A stretch of 64,000 nucleotides of DNA from Janthinobacterium lividum (GTDB lineage Bacteria > Pseudomonadota > Gammaproteobacteria > Burkholderiales > Burkholderiaceae_D): the NCBI RefSeq assembly GCF_011601275.1, contig NZ_JAAOLY010000017.1, positions 88,600 to 152,599 on the forward strand, read 5' to 3'. The position numbers and the translations under genes are program-made. Positions 8,295 to 16,521 of this stretch are shown here, piece after piece; the stretch's first letter is position 1; every line of letters starts with the position of its first letter. Under the pieces are notes generated by a model. The model saw only the letters and a program-made list of their open reading frames with translations. It did no database searches and was not told where the DNA came from.

Positions 8295-8924
8295 ATGAAA
8301 CGTTATCTCACCATCATGATGGCCGCATTGACCGTGTTGCTGACCGGATGCGCCACCACCATACGCAGCGATGTGACCGTCTTCCACGAATGGCCTGCGC
8401 AATTGCAGGACAAATCGTATGCGTTTGAAACACCAGATGCCGAAAACGACACGCTGGAATACCGCAGCTACCAGAACCTGGTGCGCGCGGAACTGGCCAA
8501 GCACGGCTTCGGCGAAGCTTCCGGCCCTGCGGCAGCCAATTTGCGCGTGGCAATGAATTTTTCCACCGTCGACTATCCTGAGCGCGTGCTGCAGACCACG
8601 GACCCATTCTGGTATGGCCCAGGCTACTGGCCTGGCCGCTATGGCTACCGCTACGGCGCCTGGCCAGGCTATGGCCGCTTCGGCTACAACCCCTACTGGT
8701 ATGGCCCGCTGGACGTGGAAGAAAGCGTGCGCCATAAATACGAACGCGAATTGCGTATCACGATCAATGACCGCAACGGCAAGAAACTGTACGACGTGAC
8801 AGTGCAATCGACCAGCAACAAGCGCGCCACGTCGCAAGTGATGCCGGCCATGGTGGCCAGCGCCTTTGCCGACTTCCCCGGCCAGAGCGGCGTCCCGCGC
8901 AAGGTCGAAGTCAAGGTAGACTGA
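8295..8924 (+). CDS. DUF4136 lipoprotein
   Basis: A 209-residue exported lipoprotein. The signal peptide MKRYLTIMMAALTVLLTGC ends in a lipobox (LTGC) with the lipidated Cys at residue 19. The ATG at 8295 is chosen over an upstream in-frame ATG (8268) because AGGAGG lies at correct spacing just before it and the signal peptide then starts correctly. The body matches the DUF4136 pattern: an early VFHEW, a middle rich in Tyr, Trp, Gly and Pro (residues ~108-145), and a C-terminal strand-rich section. Function is unknown; members are envelope proteins. Confidence 0.85.
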   Translation: MKRYLTIMMAALTVLLTGCATTIRSDVTVFHEWPAQLQDKSYAFETPDAENDTLEYRSYQNLVRAELAKHGFGEASGPAAANLRVAMNFSTVDYPERVLQTTDPFWYGPGYWPGRYGYRYGAWPGYGRFGYNPYWYGPLDVEESVRHKYERELRITINDRNGKKLYDVTVQSTSNKRATSQVMPAMVASAFADFPGQSGVPRKVEVKVD

Positions 8925-8997
8925 AAGCGCCAGCCAAAACCTACTGCGCGTCGCGATCTACGGTTTTGTCAGGCGTGGAAAGTCTGAAGTATGTTTT

Positions 8998-9039
8998 AAA
9001 AAAACCCGGCTTGTGCATTGCTGCATCAGCCGGGTTTTT
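8998..9039. terminator. Bidirectional intrinsic terminator
   Basis: AAAAACCCGGCT and AGCCGGGTTTTT pair across a loop that can fold further through TGCA repeats. T-runs follow on both strands, so it can end the rightward lipoprotein transcript and the leftward quinone oxidoreductase/small-peptide transcript that converge here. Confidence 0.85.
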
Positions 9040-9057
9040 CATGTCTGCATTTCATTC

Positions 9058-9171
9058 CTAAGAATAATACGCCTCGGCGGCAAAGGTCAGGGCGCCGATC
9101 AGGGCCACGGCCAACAACAGCACGATCAGCAGGCGACCGAATTTCGGTGTGCCGTCACTGCCGCCGCTCAT
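9058..9171 (-). CDS. 37-residue single-pass membrane peptide (small gene)
   Basis: The minus strand from 9171 encodes a 37-residue peptide beginning MSGGSDGTPKFGR. One hydrophobic segment follows (LLIVLLLAVALIGALTF, residues 14-30), then a short tail AAEAYYS. The positive KFGR before the segment predicts an inside N-terminus. Its ATG overlaps the stop of the quinone oxidoreductase gene by four bases (ATGA), the classic sign of translational coupling, and the stop lies 19 bases before a strong terminator. Such an exact fit between gene end and terminator supports a real gene. Function is unknown. Confidence 0.7.
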   Translation of the reverse strand: MSGGSDGTPKFGRLLIVLLLAVALIGALTFAAEAYYS

Positions 9172-10157
9172 GGCACGATAATGGTCGAGCCCGTCGTCTT
9201 GCGCGCTTCCAGGTCCGTGTGCGCCTGCGCGATATTGGCCAGGCTGTAGCGCTGGTTGATCTCGATCTGCACTTCGCCGCTGCTGACGACGCCGAACAGC
9301 GAGGTCGCCATCTCTTCCAGGTTGGCGCGGTTCGACGCATAGCTGAACAGAGCCGGACGCGTGAGGAACAGCGAGCCGCGCGAGGCCAGTTCGCTCAGCG
9401 TAAACGCGGGCACGGGACCGGAGGCGTTGCCAAAGCTGACCATCATGCCCAGCGGCGCCAGGCAGTCGAGCGAGCCCGTAAACGTATCCTTGCCGATGGA
9501 ATCGTAGACAACGGAGACGCCCTTGCCGCCCGTGATCTCGCGCACGCGCTCGACGAAGTTTTCCGTGTTGTAGTTGATGACATGGGCCGCGCCATGCGCC
9601 TTGGCCAGCGCCACCTTTTCATCGGAACCGGCCGTGCCGATCAGGTTCACGCCCAGTACCTTCGCCCACTGGCAGGCGATCAGGCCCACGCCGCCCGCGG
9701 CCGCATGGAACAGGATGGTGTCGCCCGCCTTCAGGGCCACCGTGCGGTGGAACAGGTATTGCACCGTCAAGCCTTGCAGCATCATGGCGGCCGCCGTATC
9801 GAAACCGATACGTTCGGGCAGTACCAGCAGCAGGGCCGCCGGCAGGTTGCGCTGCTGCGCATACGCGCCATTGATGCGCGCCGCATACGCCACCCGGTCG
9901 CCGACCTTGACTTCCGTGACGCCCTCGCCCACCGCCTCGACGATGCCCGCGCCCTCGACGCCGAGGCCGTTTGGCAACGGCTGGGGGTACAAGCCCGTGC
10001 GGAAATACACGTCGATGAAATTGAGGCCGATGGCCTCATGCCTGACGCGCGCCTCGCCGGGACCGGGCGGCGGCAGTTCCATGTCCACGTATTCCATCAC
10101 TTCCGGGCCGCCCGTGCGCTGCACGCGGATGGCTTTGGTGGTAATCGTTGCGCTCAT
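9168..10157 (-). CDS. qor: NADPH:quinone oxidoreductase (zinc-free MDR family)
   Basis: A 329-residue member of the quinone oxidoreductase branch of medium-chain dehydrogenases. It has GEARVRHEAIGLNFIDVYFRTGLY early on and a cofactor-binding AAAGGVG at 152-158, followed by GTAGSDEKVALAKAHGA, and it lacks the catalytic zinc ligands of alcohol dehydrogenases. This fits one-electron reduction of quinones with NADPH. The start at 10157 has GAGGAG five bases upstream; a longer frame to 10199 lacks this. Its stop overlaps the start of the 37-residue membrane peptide, and mgsA lies just upstream with a short overlap-free gap. Confidence 0.92.
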   Translation of the reverse strand: MSATITTKAIRVQRTGGPEVMEYVDMELPPPGPGEARVRHEAIGLNFIDVYFRTGLYPQPLPNGLGVEGAGIVEAVGEGVTEVKVGDRVAYAARINGAYAQQRNLPAALLLVLPERIGFDTAAAMMLQGLTVQYLFHRTVALKAGDTILFHAAAGGVGLIACQWAKVLGVNLIGTAGSDEKVALAKAHGAAHVINYNTENFVERVREITGGKGVSVVYDSIGKDTFTGSLDCLAPLGMMVSFGNASGPVPAFTLSELASRGSLFLTRPALFSYASNRANLEEMATSLFGVVSSGEVQIEINQRYSLANIAQAHTDLEARKTTGSTIIVP

Positions 10158-10179
10158 GCTATCTCCTCGTGTAGGTGGA

Positions 10180-10569
10180 TCAGGCGGCCGCGCTGGCACG
10201 CGCCTGCAGTTGCGACAGCACCAGGTGGGCCGACGACAGATTCGTTGCGCACGCCACGTTGTGTACGTCGCAGGCGCGCACCAGGGCGTTGATGTCCGGC
10301 TCGTGCGGCTGCGGCGTCATCGGGTCGCGCAGAAAGATCACGCAATCGATCAAGCCTTCCACCAGCAGCGAGCCGATCTGCAAGTCGCCGCCGAACGGGC
10401 CTGAATGCTTGCGCTCGACTGCCAGGCCCAGTTCATTGATCAGGCGCCCGCCCGTGGTGCCCGTGGCCGACAGTTCGCAGCCCTTCAAAAAATCCAGGTA
10501 TTCGCCCGCCAGGGTAATCATGTCATCTTTTTTCTTGTCGTGGGCAATCAGGGCGATGCGTGTTTTCAT
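10180..10569 (-). CDS. mgsA: Methylglyoxal synthase
   Basis: The 129-residue enzyme converts dihydroxyacetone phosphate to methylglyoxal and phosphate, a bypass of lower glycolysis under phosphate limitation or sugar-phosphate stress. Family motifs are complete: [13 protein letters not shown] at the N-terminus (His10, Lys14), ATGTTGGRL at 35-43, [11 protein letters not shown] at 56-66 containing the catalytic Asp62, and PQPHEPDI at 86-93. It ends 22 bases before the quinone oxidoreductase start, so the two are probably co-transcribed. That oxidoreductase might deal with carbonyl products, but this is inference. Confidence 0.96.
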   Translation of the reverse strand: MKTRIALIAHDKKKDDMITLAGEYLDFLKGCELSATGTTGGRLINELGLAVERKHSGPFGGDLQIGSLLVEGLIDCVIFLRDPMTPQPHEPDINALVRACDVHNVACATNLSSAHLVLSQLQARASAAA

Positions 10570-10597
10570 GGTGAGGACTTTTCAGTGGGTGGAGGAA

Positions 10598-11518
10598 TTA
10601 TTTCTTTTTCGAGAGCAAGTAAATACCGGCCAATACAAGGCTGGTGCCAGCCAGTTGCCAGTTGGTGATCGGTTCATCGAGGATCATGGCGCCCAGGAAC
10701 AGGGTCGACACGGGGCCAATCATGCCCGCCTGCGAAGCGACGGGCGCGCCGATGCGTTCGACGGCGATCATCGTCATGAAGACGGGCATCACCGTGCAAA
10801 AGATGCCATTGAGCAAGGATAAGCCATACACGGGCATGGGCTGGATCAGCAGTTCGACGGGGCGCAAAATGAAAAATTGAAAGATGCAGGCAAAGCTGGC
10901 CACGCACATCGCGTAGCTGACCAGACGCATCGAGCCGATGCGTTTCACCAATTCACCGGAGCCCAGCAGATACACGGCATACGAGCAGGCCGAACCCAGC
11001 ACCAAGGTGGAACCGAGCGCCACATTGCTGGCGCCGCCCTGCAAGTCGTGCACGAACACGAGCACGATGCCGCAGTACGAGGTCAGCAAGGCCAGCCACT
11101 GCAAGCGGCTGATGCTCTGCTTGAAGTACACGGTGGTAATCAGGAGCACGAAGGTGGGCGTGAGGAACAGGATCAATCGCTCGAGCCCCACGGAAATGTA
11201 TTGCAGGCCCAGGAAATCCAGATAGCTGGACAGGTAATAACCGACGAGGCCCAGCCCGACGAGGCGCAGGCGGTCGCTGTTTGATAGCGGCGGCTCCGTG
11301 CGCATCTGCCAGTACGCGATGACGGCGAACACGGGCAGCGAAAAGATCATCCGGAAGGCGATCAGGGTGACGGCGTCGATCTGGTAGCGGTACAGCAGCT
11401 TGGCAACGATGGCCTTGGTGGAAAACAGCACCGCCCCGCCCACGGCGATGGCCAGGCCACCGAGGTAGACGGAACGGGGAAGCGAAGATGGGGTTGCTTG
11501 CGGGGAACTGGAGCTCAT
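10598..11518 (-). CDS. EamA-family (DMT) transporter
   Basis: A 306-residue inner-membrane protein with ten predicted transmembrane segments in two EamA repeats, the drug/metabolite transporter fold. Marks are the first-helix region GGAVLFSTKAIVAKLLYRYQID and the closing VSTLFLGAMILDEPITNWQLAGTSLVLAGIYLL. The ATG at 11518 is chosen because the upstream extension (to 11671) reads through the palindromic repeat and has no membrane character. Substrates of this family (amino acids, metabolites) cannot be predicted from sequence. It ends 28 bases before mgsA in the same direction. Confidence 0.88.
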   Translation of the reverse strand: MSSSSPQATPSSLPRSVYLGGLAIAVGGAVLFSTKAIVAKLLYRYQIDAVTLIAFRMIFSLPVFAVIAYWQMRTEPPLSNSDRLRLVGLGLVGYYLSSYLDFLGLQYISVGLERLILFLTPTFVLLITTVYFKQSISRLQWLALLTSYCGIVLVFVHDLQGGASNVALGSTLVLGSACSYAVYLLGSGELVKRIGSMRLVSYAMCVASFACIFQFFILRPVELLIQPMPVYGLSLLNGIFCTVMPVFMTMIAVERIGAPVASQAGMIGPVSTLFLGAMILDEPITNWQLAGTSLVLAGIYLLSKKK

Positions 11519-11593
11519 GCCCAGATTGTAAGGCAAAAGCCAAAGACGGCTGCAACGCCCATACCGTTGGTAAAGGCTGGGCGCAGGTCGGAC

Positions 11594-11628
11594 GTAGGTC
11601 GGGTTAGCCCAAAGGGCGTAACCCGACA
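11594..11628 (+). repeat. 35-bp palindromic (REP-like) element, copy 3
   Basis: It begins GTAGGTCGGGTTAGCCC and ends GGGCGTAACCCGACA, matching the copies at 5403 and 16410 with compensating arm changes. A partial copy of the leading bases (CAGGTCGGAC, ~11583-11592) directly precedes it. It lies between the PhoD-type phosphatase stop and the EamA start. Confidence 0.82.
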
Positions 11629-11645
11629 ACACCCCAGTGCGGCAT

Positions 11646-14129
11646 TTAGGAGACGACCACCGCCGCCGCACCCGCCGTCACGGTCGCCGTCGTCACCCGC
11701 GCAATCACGTTCGCCGGCGCCGCCGTGCCGATCAGCTTGTTCACCTGCTTGAACTGCGCCACCAGCTTGCCCGGCGTCAAAGTGACCACCGTGTAGCCCT
11801 GCGCATCCGTGTTCAGATGCTTGATCCACGGGTTGTTGCCCAGGCCGGATAATTGCTGCGCCAGGCCCAGCAGAGTCGCACTGAAGTCAGTGCTCGCTTT
11901 CAATCCAGCCTGCACGGCAGCGACCGTAGCGTCCAGTTGCGCTTCCGGCACGCCCTTGGCGGCCAGGGCGCCGCGCAGCTGCACGCGCAATTGCTCCAGC
12001 AGGCTGTCGACGGTGGGCGCCGCCTTGCCCATGGTGTAGTCGAGCAGGTTGACGTCGAGATTGACCGTGCCCAGGCCCGTAACGGGGATGGCCAGCGGAT
12101 AGCTGACGAGGGTGCCGATATCGCCCATGCTGCCGGCGGCCGACTTCAGGTAGCTGAAGAAGGAGTCCGAGCTGACGCCAGCCGACACCAGGTCCACCAT
12201 CACGGGCGTGCCGCCGCCCGCTGCGTCAAAATCGTCGCTGACGGTGCCGGCAAAGAACGAGTGGATATCGCCGGTAAGCGCCACCACGTTGCCGATGGCA
12301 TTGGTTTTCAGGTGCGCCATCAGGTTCTTGCGCTCGCTGTTGTAGCCATCCCACTGGTCGCAATTGAGCAGGAAACGTGTAAAGAACGGCGCCAGCGCAG
12401 CCTGCTGGCCCGAAGCGGCGACAAAGCTCGATGCCGCGCCCTTGGCCTGCACGTCGGGCTTGATCCAGCCGAAGGCGATCACTTGCGCGGCGGCGGCCGG
12501 CGAAGCGCTGTTGTAGGCGGCCACAGTGATGCCGGCCTGGGCCGCGCTCAAACCAGCGCCCACGGCGGCGGCGCCCTGGGCGCTGGCGTTCGCCGCCGCG
12601 CCGGCAATGGCCATGGCCGCCGCCTGCGCCACGTTTTGCGCGGCGCCCGCCGTGGAAGCTGCCACGATGGCGGACGCCAGCGGCACGCTGCCGCCCACCA
12701 AAGGCAGGGTGCTGGCGATGGCCTGGCCCACCTTGCTCATGGCGCTCAGCGCCAGCAGGGTGGCGATCGCATCCGTGCCATTCAAGCCCATGCGCAGCAG
12801 GGACACTTCATTGCCCCACAGCTTCCAGGTGGAGGTCGCCGCCTTCATCTTGCTTTTCCACCAGTCGCGCTGCGTGCTGCCCAGCATGCCGACGGCGGCC
12901 AGCGGGTCGGCGCCAGCCTTGGTGGCGGCCGCCATTTTCTGCCCTTCGACGTTGTCGAACAGCGCCTGCGGCACCAGATAGCGGCTGCCGATGCTGCCCA
13001 GCGGCTTGCCCGTGGCCGGGTTGATGGTCGATTCGGCGATCGCATGGTCGGCGCGGTACAGGCGCTCGTCCGTCATCACCAGCTGCATCAGTTTGCCGAA
13101 CTGGAAATCGCGGTAGATCTGGATGTTCTGGAACGTGGTCGCGGCGGCGTCAAACGTGACGTCGGCCGGCATGTACTCGAACCAGGCCTGATTGGCGCTG
13201 CGGCGGCGGGCCGGCTGGTGCAAATCGCTGCCATCCGTCGCCACGATGCCTTCATAGGTGGAGGCGTCCTGCCAGGCATCGTCCGTGAACTCGTGGTCAT
13301 CCCAGACGGCAATGAAGGCGAAGCGCTCGTGCACGGCTTGCAGGCGCGCATCGGTGCGGTATTTCTTGTACAGGTAGCGGTAATCGGCCACGGTGGTGGC
13401 GTACTTGGCGCCCGCGCTGCCGCTCTTGAACGTGCCATCGGGCAATTTCAGCTGGTCGTGGCGGCTTTCCACGGCGCCGCTCTGGAAGGCCTCGCCCACC
13501 GTTTCATAGATGTAGTCGCCCAGGTGGACGATGAAATCGAGCGATTCGTTGGCGGCGATATGCGACAGCGCGCCCCAGTGGTTGATGCTCCAGTCCTGAC
13601 ACGTCAGGTAGGCGAACTGCAGCTGCGACACGTCGGCCGTGGCGGCAGGCGCCGTCTTGAAGCGACCCACGTTCGAGCGCACGTCGCCGGCGATGAACTG
13701 GTAAAAATACACCTGCCCCGGCTGCAAGCCCGTCACCTTGTGGCGCAGGGTATTGTCGAAATCGGCTTTCAATGGCAGCTTGGCGTCGACGATGGGTGTG
13801 CCCGCCAGGGCCGTGTTGCCGCCCAGGGCGGCCGTATTGTCGCTGGCGCTGACGATCAGGCGCACGGCAACGTCGGACTTGCCGGCAACGGCGGGCGCGA
13901 CGGCGTCAAAACTGGCGGGCACGACGCGCGTCCACAGCATGGCGCTGTCGGCGCGCGGGTCGCCCGAGGCCACGCTTTGCGGGAATTTCCAGTCGCTGCC
14001 CGAGGCCAGCGGCACGCCGGGATCGCTGTAGTCGGTGCTGCCGCAGGCGGCCAGGCCGACGGTGGCCACGGAGACCGTGATAAAGCCGCCCAATTTCAGA
14101 AATTGCCGCCTGTCCATTTGACTTGCCAT
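11646..14129 (-). CDS. PhoD-like alkaline phosphatase/phosphodiesterase, Tat-exported, with alanine-rich insert
   Basis: An 827-residue secreted metallophosphoesterase. The N-terminus MDRRQFLKLGG followed by a hydrophobic run is a twin-arginine signal. AAC at its end could be a lipobox, implying a Tat-exported lipoprotein. PhoD metal-site motifs are present: YLTCQDWS (~170), HLGDYIYE (~200), WDDHEFTDDAW (~278) and LTGDIHSFFAG (~616). Between the last two lies an alanine-rich, low-complexity helical stretch (about residues 450-560) not expected in the core fold, and about 150 extra residues follow the core. The family releases phosphate from phosphate esters or diesters outside the membrane; the exact substrate is unknown. 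Confidence 0.9.
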   Translation of the reverse strand: MASQMDRRQFLKLGGFITVSVATVGLAACGSTDYSDPGVPLASGSDWKFPQSVASGDPRADSAMLWTRVVPASFDAVAPAVAGKSDVAVRLIVSASDNTAALGGNTALAGTPIVDAKLPLKADFDNTLRHKVTGLQPGQVYFYQFIAGDVRSNVGRFKTAPAATADVSQLQFAYLTCQDWSINHWGALSHIAANESLDFIVHLGDYIYETVGEAFQSGAVESRHDQLKLPDGTFKSGSAGAKYATTVADYRYLYKKYRTDARLQAVHERFAFIAVWDDHEFTDDAWQDASTYEGIVATDGSDLHQPARRRSANQAWFEYMPADVTFDAAATTFQNIQIYRDFQFGKLMQLVMTDERLYRADHAIAESTINPATGKPLGSIGSRYLVPQALFDNVEGQKMAAATKAGADPLAAVGMLGSTQRDWWKSKMKAATSTWKLWGNEVSLLRMGLNGTDAIATLLALSAMSKVGQAIASTLPLVGGSVPLASAIVAASTAGAAQNVAQAAAMAIAGAAANASAQGAAAVGAGLSAAQAGITVAAYNSASPAAAAQVIAFGWIKPDVQAKGAASSFVAASGQQAALAPFFTRFLLNCDQWDGYNSERKNLMAHLKTNAIGNVVALTGDIHSFFAGTVSDDFDAAGGGTPVMVDLVSAGVSSDSFFSYLKSAAGSMGDIGTLVSYPLAIPVTGLGTVNLDVNLLDYTMGKAAPTVDSLLEQLRVQLRGALAAKGVPEAQLDATVAAVQAGLKASTDFSATLLGLAQQLSGLGNNPWIKHLNTDAQGYTVVTLTPGKLVAQFKQVNKLIGTAAPANVIARVTTATVTAGAAAVVVS

Positions 14130-14224
14130 GATGTCGCGCCCTCGATATGGTGAAAGCGCGTCACTTTAGCAACAGATTGTGTCATCCTGATGACGGGGCC
14201 ATGCCGCTTGCCAAGGGGCCGATA

Positions 14225-14233
14225 TGCTAAAAT
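14225..14233 (+). promoter_or_regulatory. Extended -10 promoter candidate for yebC
   Basis: TGC followed by TAAAAT (TG-N-TAAAAT) forms an extended -10 about 40 bases before the yebC start codon. The -35 region is poor, as is common with extended -10 promoters. Assigned by eye. Confidence 0.45.
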
Positions 14234-14272
14234 GTCGGCCACAATTGAACACCCGTCTAAGGAAGATTCGAC

Positions 14273-14998
14273 ATGGCAGGACATAGCAAATGGGCCAATA
14301 TCAAGCATAAAAAGGCTGCCACCGATGCCAAGCGCGGCAAAATCTGGACGCGCCTGATCAAGGAAATCACGGTCGCGGCCCGCATGGGCGGCGCCGACGC
14401 CATTACCAATCCGCGCCTGCGCCTGGCCGTCGACAAGGCGGCTGATGCCAATATGCCAAAAGACAACGTCCAGCGCGCGATCAACCGCGGCAGCGGCGGC
14501 GTCGATGGCGCCAACTACGAAGAAGTACGCTACGAAGGCTACGGCGTGGGCGGCGCGGCCGTCATCGTCGAATGCATGACCGACAACAAGGTACGCACGG
14601 TAGCCGAGGTGCGCAACGCCTTCAACAAGAACGGCGGCAACATGGGCAACGAAGGCTCCGTCGCCTTCATGTTCCAGCACTGCGGCCAGCTGCTGTTCGC
14701 GCCGGGCACCGACGAAGACAAGCTGATGGAAGCTGCCCTGGAAGCGGGCGCCGACGACGTCATCGCCGATGAAGAAGGCGGCTTCGAAGTGGTCACTCCC
14801 GTGCACGATTTCGCCACCGTCAAGGAAGCGCTGGAAGCGGCCGGCTTCAAGGCCGAAGTGGCCGAAGTCATCATGAAACCGGCGACGGAAACCGTCTACA
14901 CCGGCGACGACGCCATCAAGATGCAAAAGCTGATCGATGCGCTGGAACTGCTGGACGATGTCCAGGAAGTCTTCACCAACGCATTAATAGAGAATTAA
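14273..14998 (+). CDS. yebC: YebC/PmpR/TACO1-family protein
   Basis: A 241-residue cytoplasmic protein with the invariant start [25 protein letters not shown] and the standard three-domain length. [25 protein letters not shown] and [16 protein letters not shown] are further family marks. YebC proteins were long annotated as transcriptional regulators. More recent work on bacterial and mitochondrial homologues points to a role in relieving ribosome stalling at proline-rich stretches. An AGGAAG site lies before the start. purD follows after 60 bases and may share the transcript. Confidence 0.95.
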   Translation: MAGHSKWANIKHKKAATDAKRGKIWTRLIKEITVAARMGGADAITNPRLRLAVDKAADANMPKDNVQRAINRGSGGVDGANYEEVRYEGYGVGGAAVIVECMTDNKVRTVAEVRNAFNKNGGNMGNEGSVAFMFQHCGQLLFAPGTDEDKLMEAALEAGADDVIADEEGGFEVVTPVHDFATVKEALEAAGFKAEVAEVIMKPATETVYTGDDAIKMQKLIDALELLDDVQEVFTNALIEN

Positions 14999-15058
14999 TC
15001 ACTCTGTACACAAGGGCGGCACCGCCGCCCTGCAACCCACATTGAACGAACGGTCCCT

Positions 15059-16327
15059 ATGAAAATTCTGGTAGTCGGCTCTGGCGGCCGCGAACACGCC
15101 CTGGCCTGGAAACTGGCCCAGTCCGAACGCATACAGATGGTGTATGTCGCGCCGGGCAACGGCGGCACCGCGCGCGATGCGCGCCTGGTCAATCTCGACA
15201 TCAGCGATCCGCAATTGCTGGCCGACTTCGTTCAGCAGGAACACATCGGCCTGACCGTCGTCGGTCCGGAAGTGCCGCTGGCGGCCGGCATCGTCAACCT
15301 GTTCCGCTCGCGCGGCCTGAAAATCTTCGGCCCGACGAAAGAAGCGGCGCAGCTGGAATCGTCGAAAGACTTCGCCAAGGCCTTCATGCAGCGCCACGGC
15401 ATCCCGACGGCCGCCTACCAGACATTCTCCGACGTCGCTCCCGCGCATGCCTACATCGACGCCATGGGCGCGCCGATCGTCATCAAGGCCGACGGCCTGG
15501 CCGCCGGCAAGGGCGTCGTCGTTGCCATGACCCTGGAAGAAGCGCACCAGGCGGTCGACATGATGCTGTCCGATAACCAGTTCGGCGACGCCGGCGCGCG
15601 CATCGTCATCGAGGAATTCCTCGCCGGCGAAGAAGCGAGCTTCATCGTCATGTGCGACGGCAAGAACATCCTGCCGCTGGCCACCAGCCAGGATCATAAA
15701 CGCCTGAAGGACCACGACCAGGGCCCGAACACGGGCGGCATGGGCGCGTATTCGCCGGCGCCGATCGTCACGCCGGCCATGCATGCGCGCGTCATGCGCG
15801 AGATCATCGTGCCGACCATCCAGGGCATGGCCAAGGATGGCATCACGTTCACGGGCTTCCTGTACGCGGGCCTGATGATCGACGACAAGGGCACGCCGAA
15901 GACGCTGGAATTCAACTGCCGCATGGGCGACCCGGAAACGCAGCCGATCATGGCGCGCCTGAAGACCGACCTGGTCACCGTCATGGAGCACGCCGTCAAC
16001 GGCACCTTGGACGCCGTGGAACTGGAATGGGACCGCCGCACGGCCGTTGGCGTCGTGATGGCCGCCGCCGGCTACCCGGACGATCCCGTCAAGGGCACGG
16101 CGATCGGCGACATCCCTGCCGAAACGCCGGACTCCGTCACCTTCCATGCGGGTACCCGCATCGACGGCGAACGCCTGGTCACCAACGGTGGCCGCGTGCT
16201 GTGCGTGGTGGGCCTGGGCGACAGCATCAAGATGGCGCAGAAGCAGGCGTATGAAACCGTGGAAAAAATCCATTTCGACGGCGCGCAATACCGCCGCGAC
16301 ATCGGCTGGCGCGGATTGAAGCATTGA
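15059..16327 (+). CDS. purD: Phosphoribosylamine-glycine ligase
   Basis: The 422-residue ATP-grasp enzyme joins glycine to 5-phosphoribosylamine, the second step of purine synthesis. It has the N-terminal dinucleotide-like motif VVGSGGREHALAWKLA and the ATP-grasp loop VIKADGLAAGKGVVVA (about residues 139-154). HDQGPNTGGMGAYSPAP and the metal-binding LEFNCRMGDPETQ complete the signature. Length and ends are normal. It follows yebC by 60 bases and ends in a strong terminator. Confidence 0.98.
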   Translation: MKILVVGSGGREHALAWKLAQSERIQMVYVAPGNGGTARDARLVNLDISDPQLLADFVQQEHIGLTVVGPEVPLAAGIVNLFRSRGLKIFGPTKEAAQLESSKDFAKAFMQRHGIPTAAYQTFSDVAPAHAYIDAMGAPIVIKADGLAAGKGVVVAMTLEEAHQAVDMMLSDNQFGDAGARIVIEEFLAGEEASFIVMCDGKNILPLATSQDHKRLKDHDQGPNTGGMGAYSPAPIVTPAMHARVMREIIVPTIQGMAKDGITFTGFLYAGLMIDDKGTPKTLEFNCRMGDPETQPIMARLKTDLVTVMEHAVNGTLDAVELEWDRRTAVGVVMAAAGYPDDPVKGTAIGDIPAETPDSVTFHAGTRIDGERLVTNGGRVLCVVGLGDSIKMAQKQAYETVEKIHFDGAQYRRDIGWRGLKH

Positions 16328-16348
16328 TCTCCCCATAACGATCCCATG

Positions 16349-16388
16349 ACGGGGCCGGCGCGGACAGCATCCGCTCCGGCCCCGTTTT
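16349..16388 (+). terminator. Intrinsic terminator of purD
   Basis: A long stem pairs ACGGGGCCGG...GCGGA with TCCGC..CCGGCCCCGT around a CAGCA loop, followed directly by a run of five T residues. It lies ~20 bases after the purD stop. Confidence 0.9.
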
Positions 16389-16409
16389 TAATTACCCATG
16401 AAAAAACAC

Positions 16410-16444
16410 GTAGGTCAGGTTAGCGCGAAGCGCGTAACCCGACA
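16410..16444 (+). repeat. 35-bp palindromic (REP-like) element, copy 4
   Basis: It begins GTAGGTCAGGTTAGCGCG and ends GCGCGTAACCCGACA, the same family as at 5343, 5403 and 11594, with one mismatched arm position. It lies between the purD terminator and the first gene of the four-gene paralogue cluster. Confidence 0.8.
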
Positions 16445-16521
16445 TTGCAGCGCCATGCGACACTCTGCACCGGAGAAATAATCTTTATCGTACGATTCCC
16501 TTTCTTATCCAATTTCCCGCC

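Noticed and set aside
11853..14153. 766-codon open frame on the plus strand
   Set aside because: Antisense of the PhoD-type phosphatase gene, whose Tat signal and metal motifs show which strand is coding.
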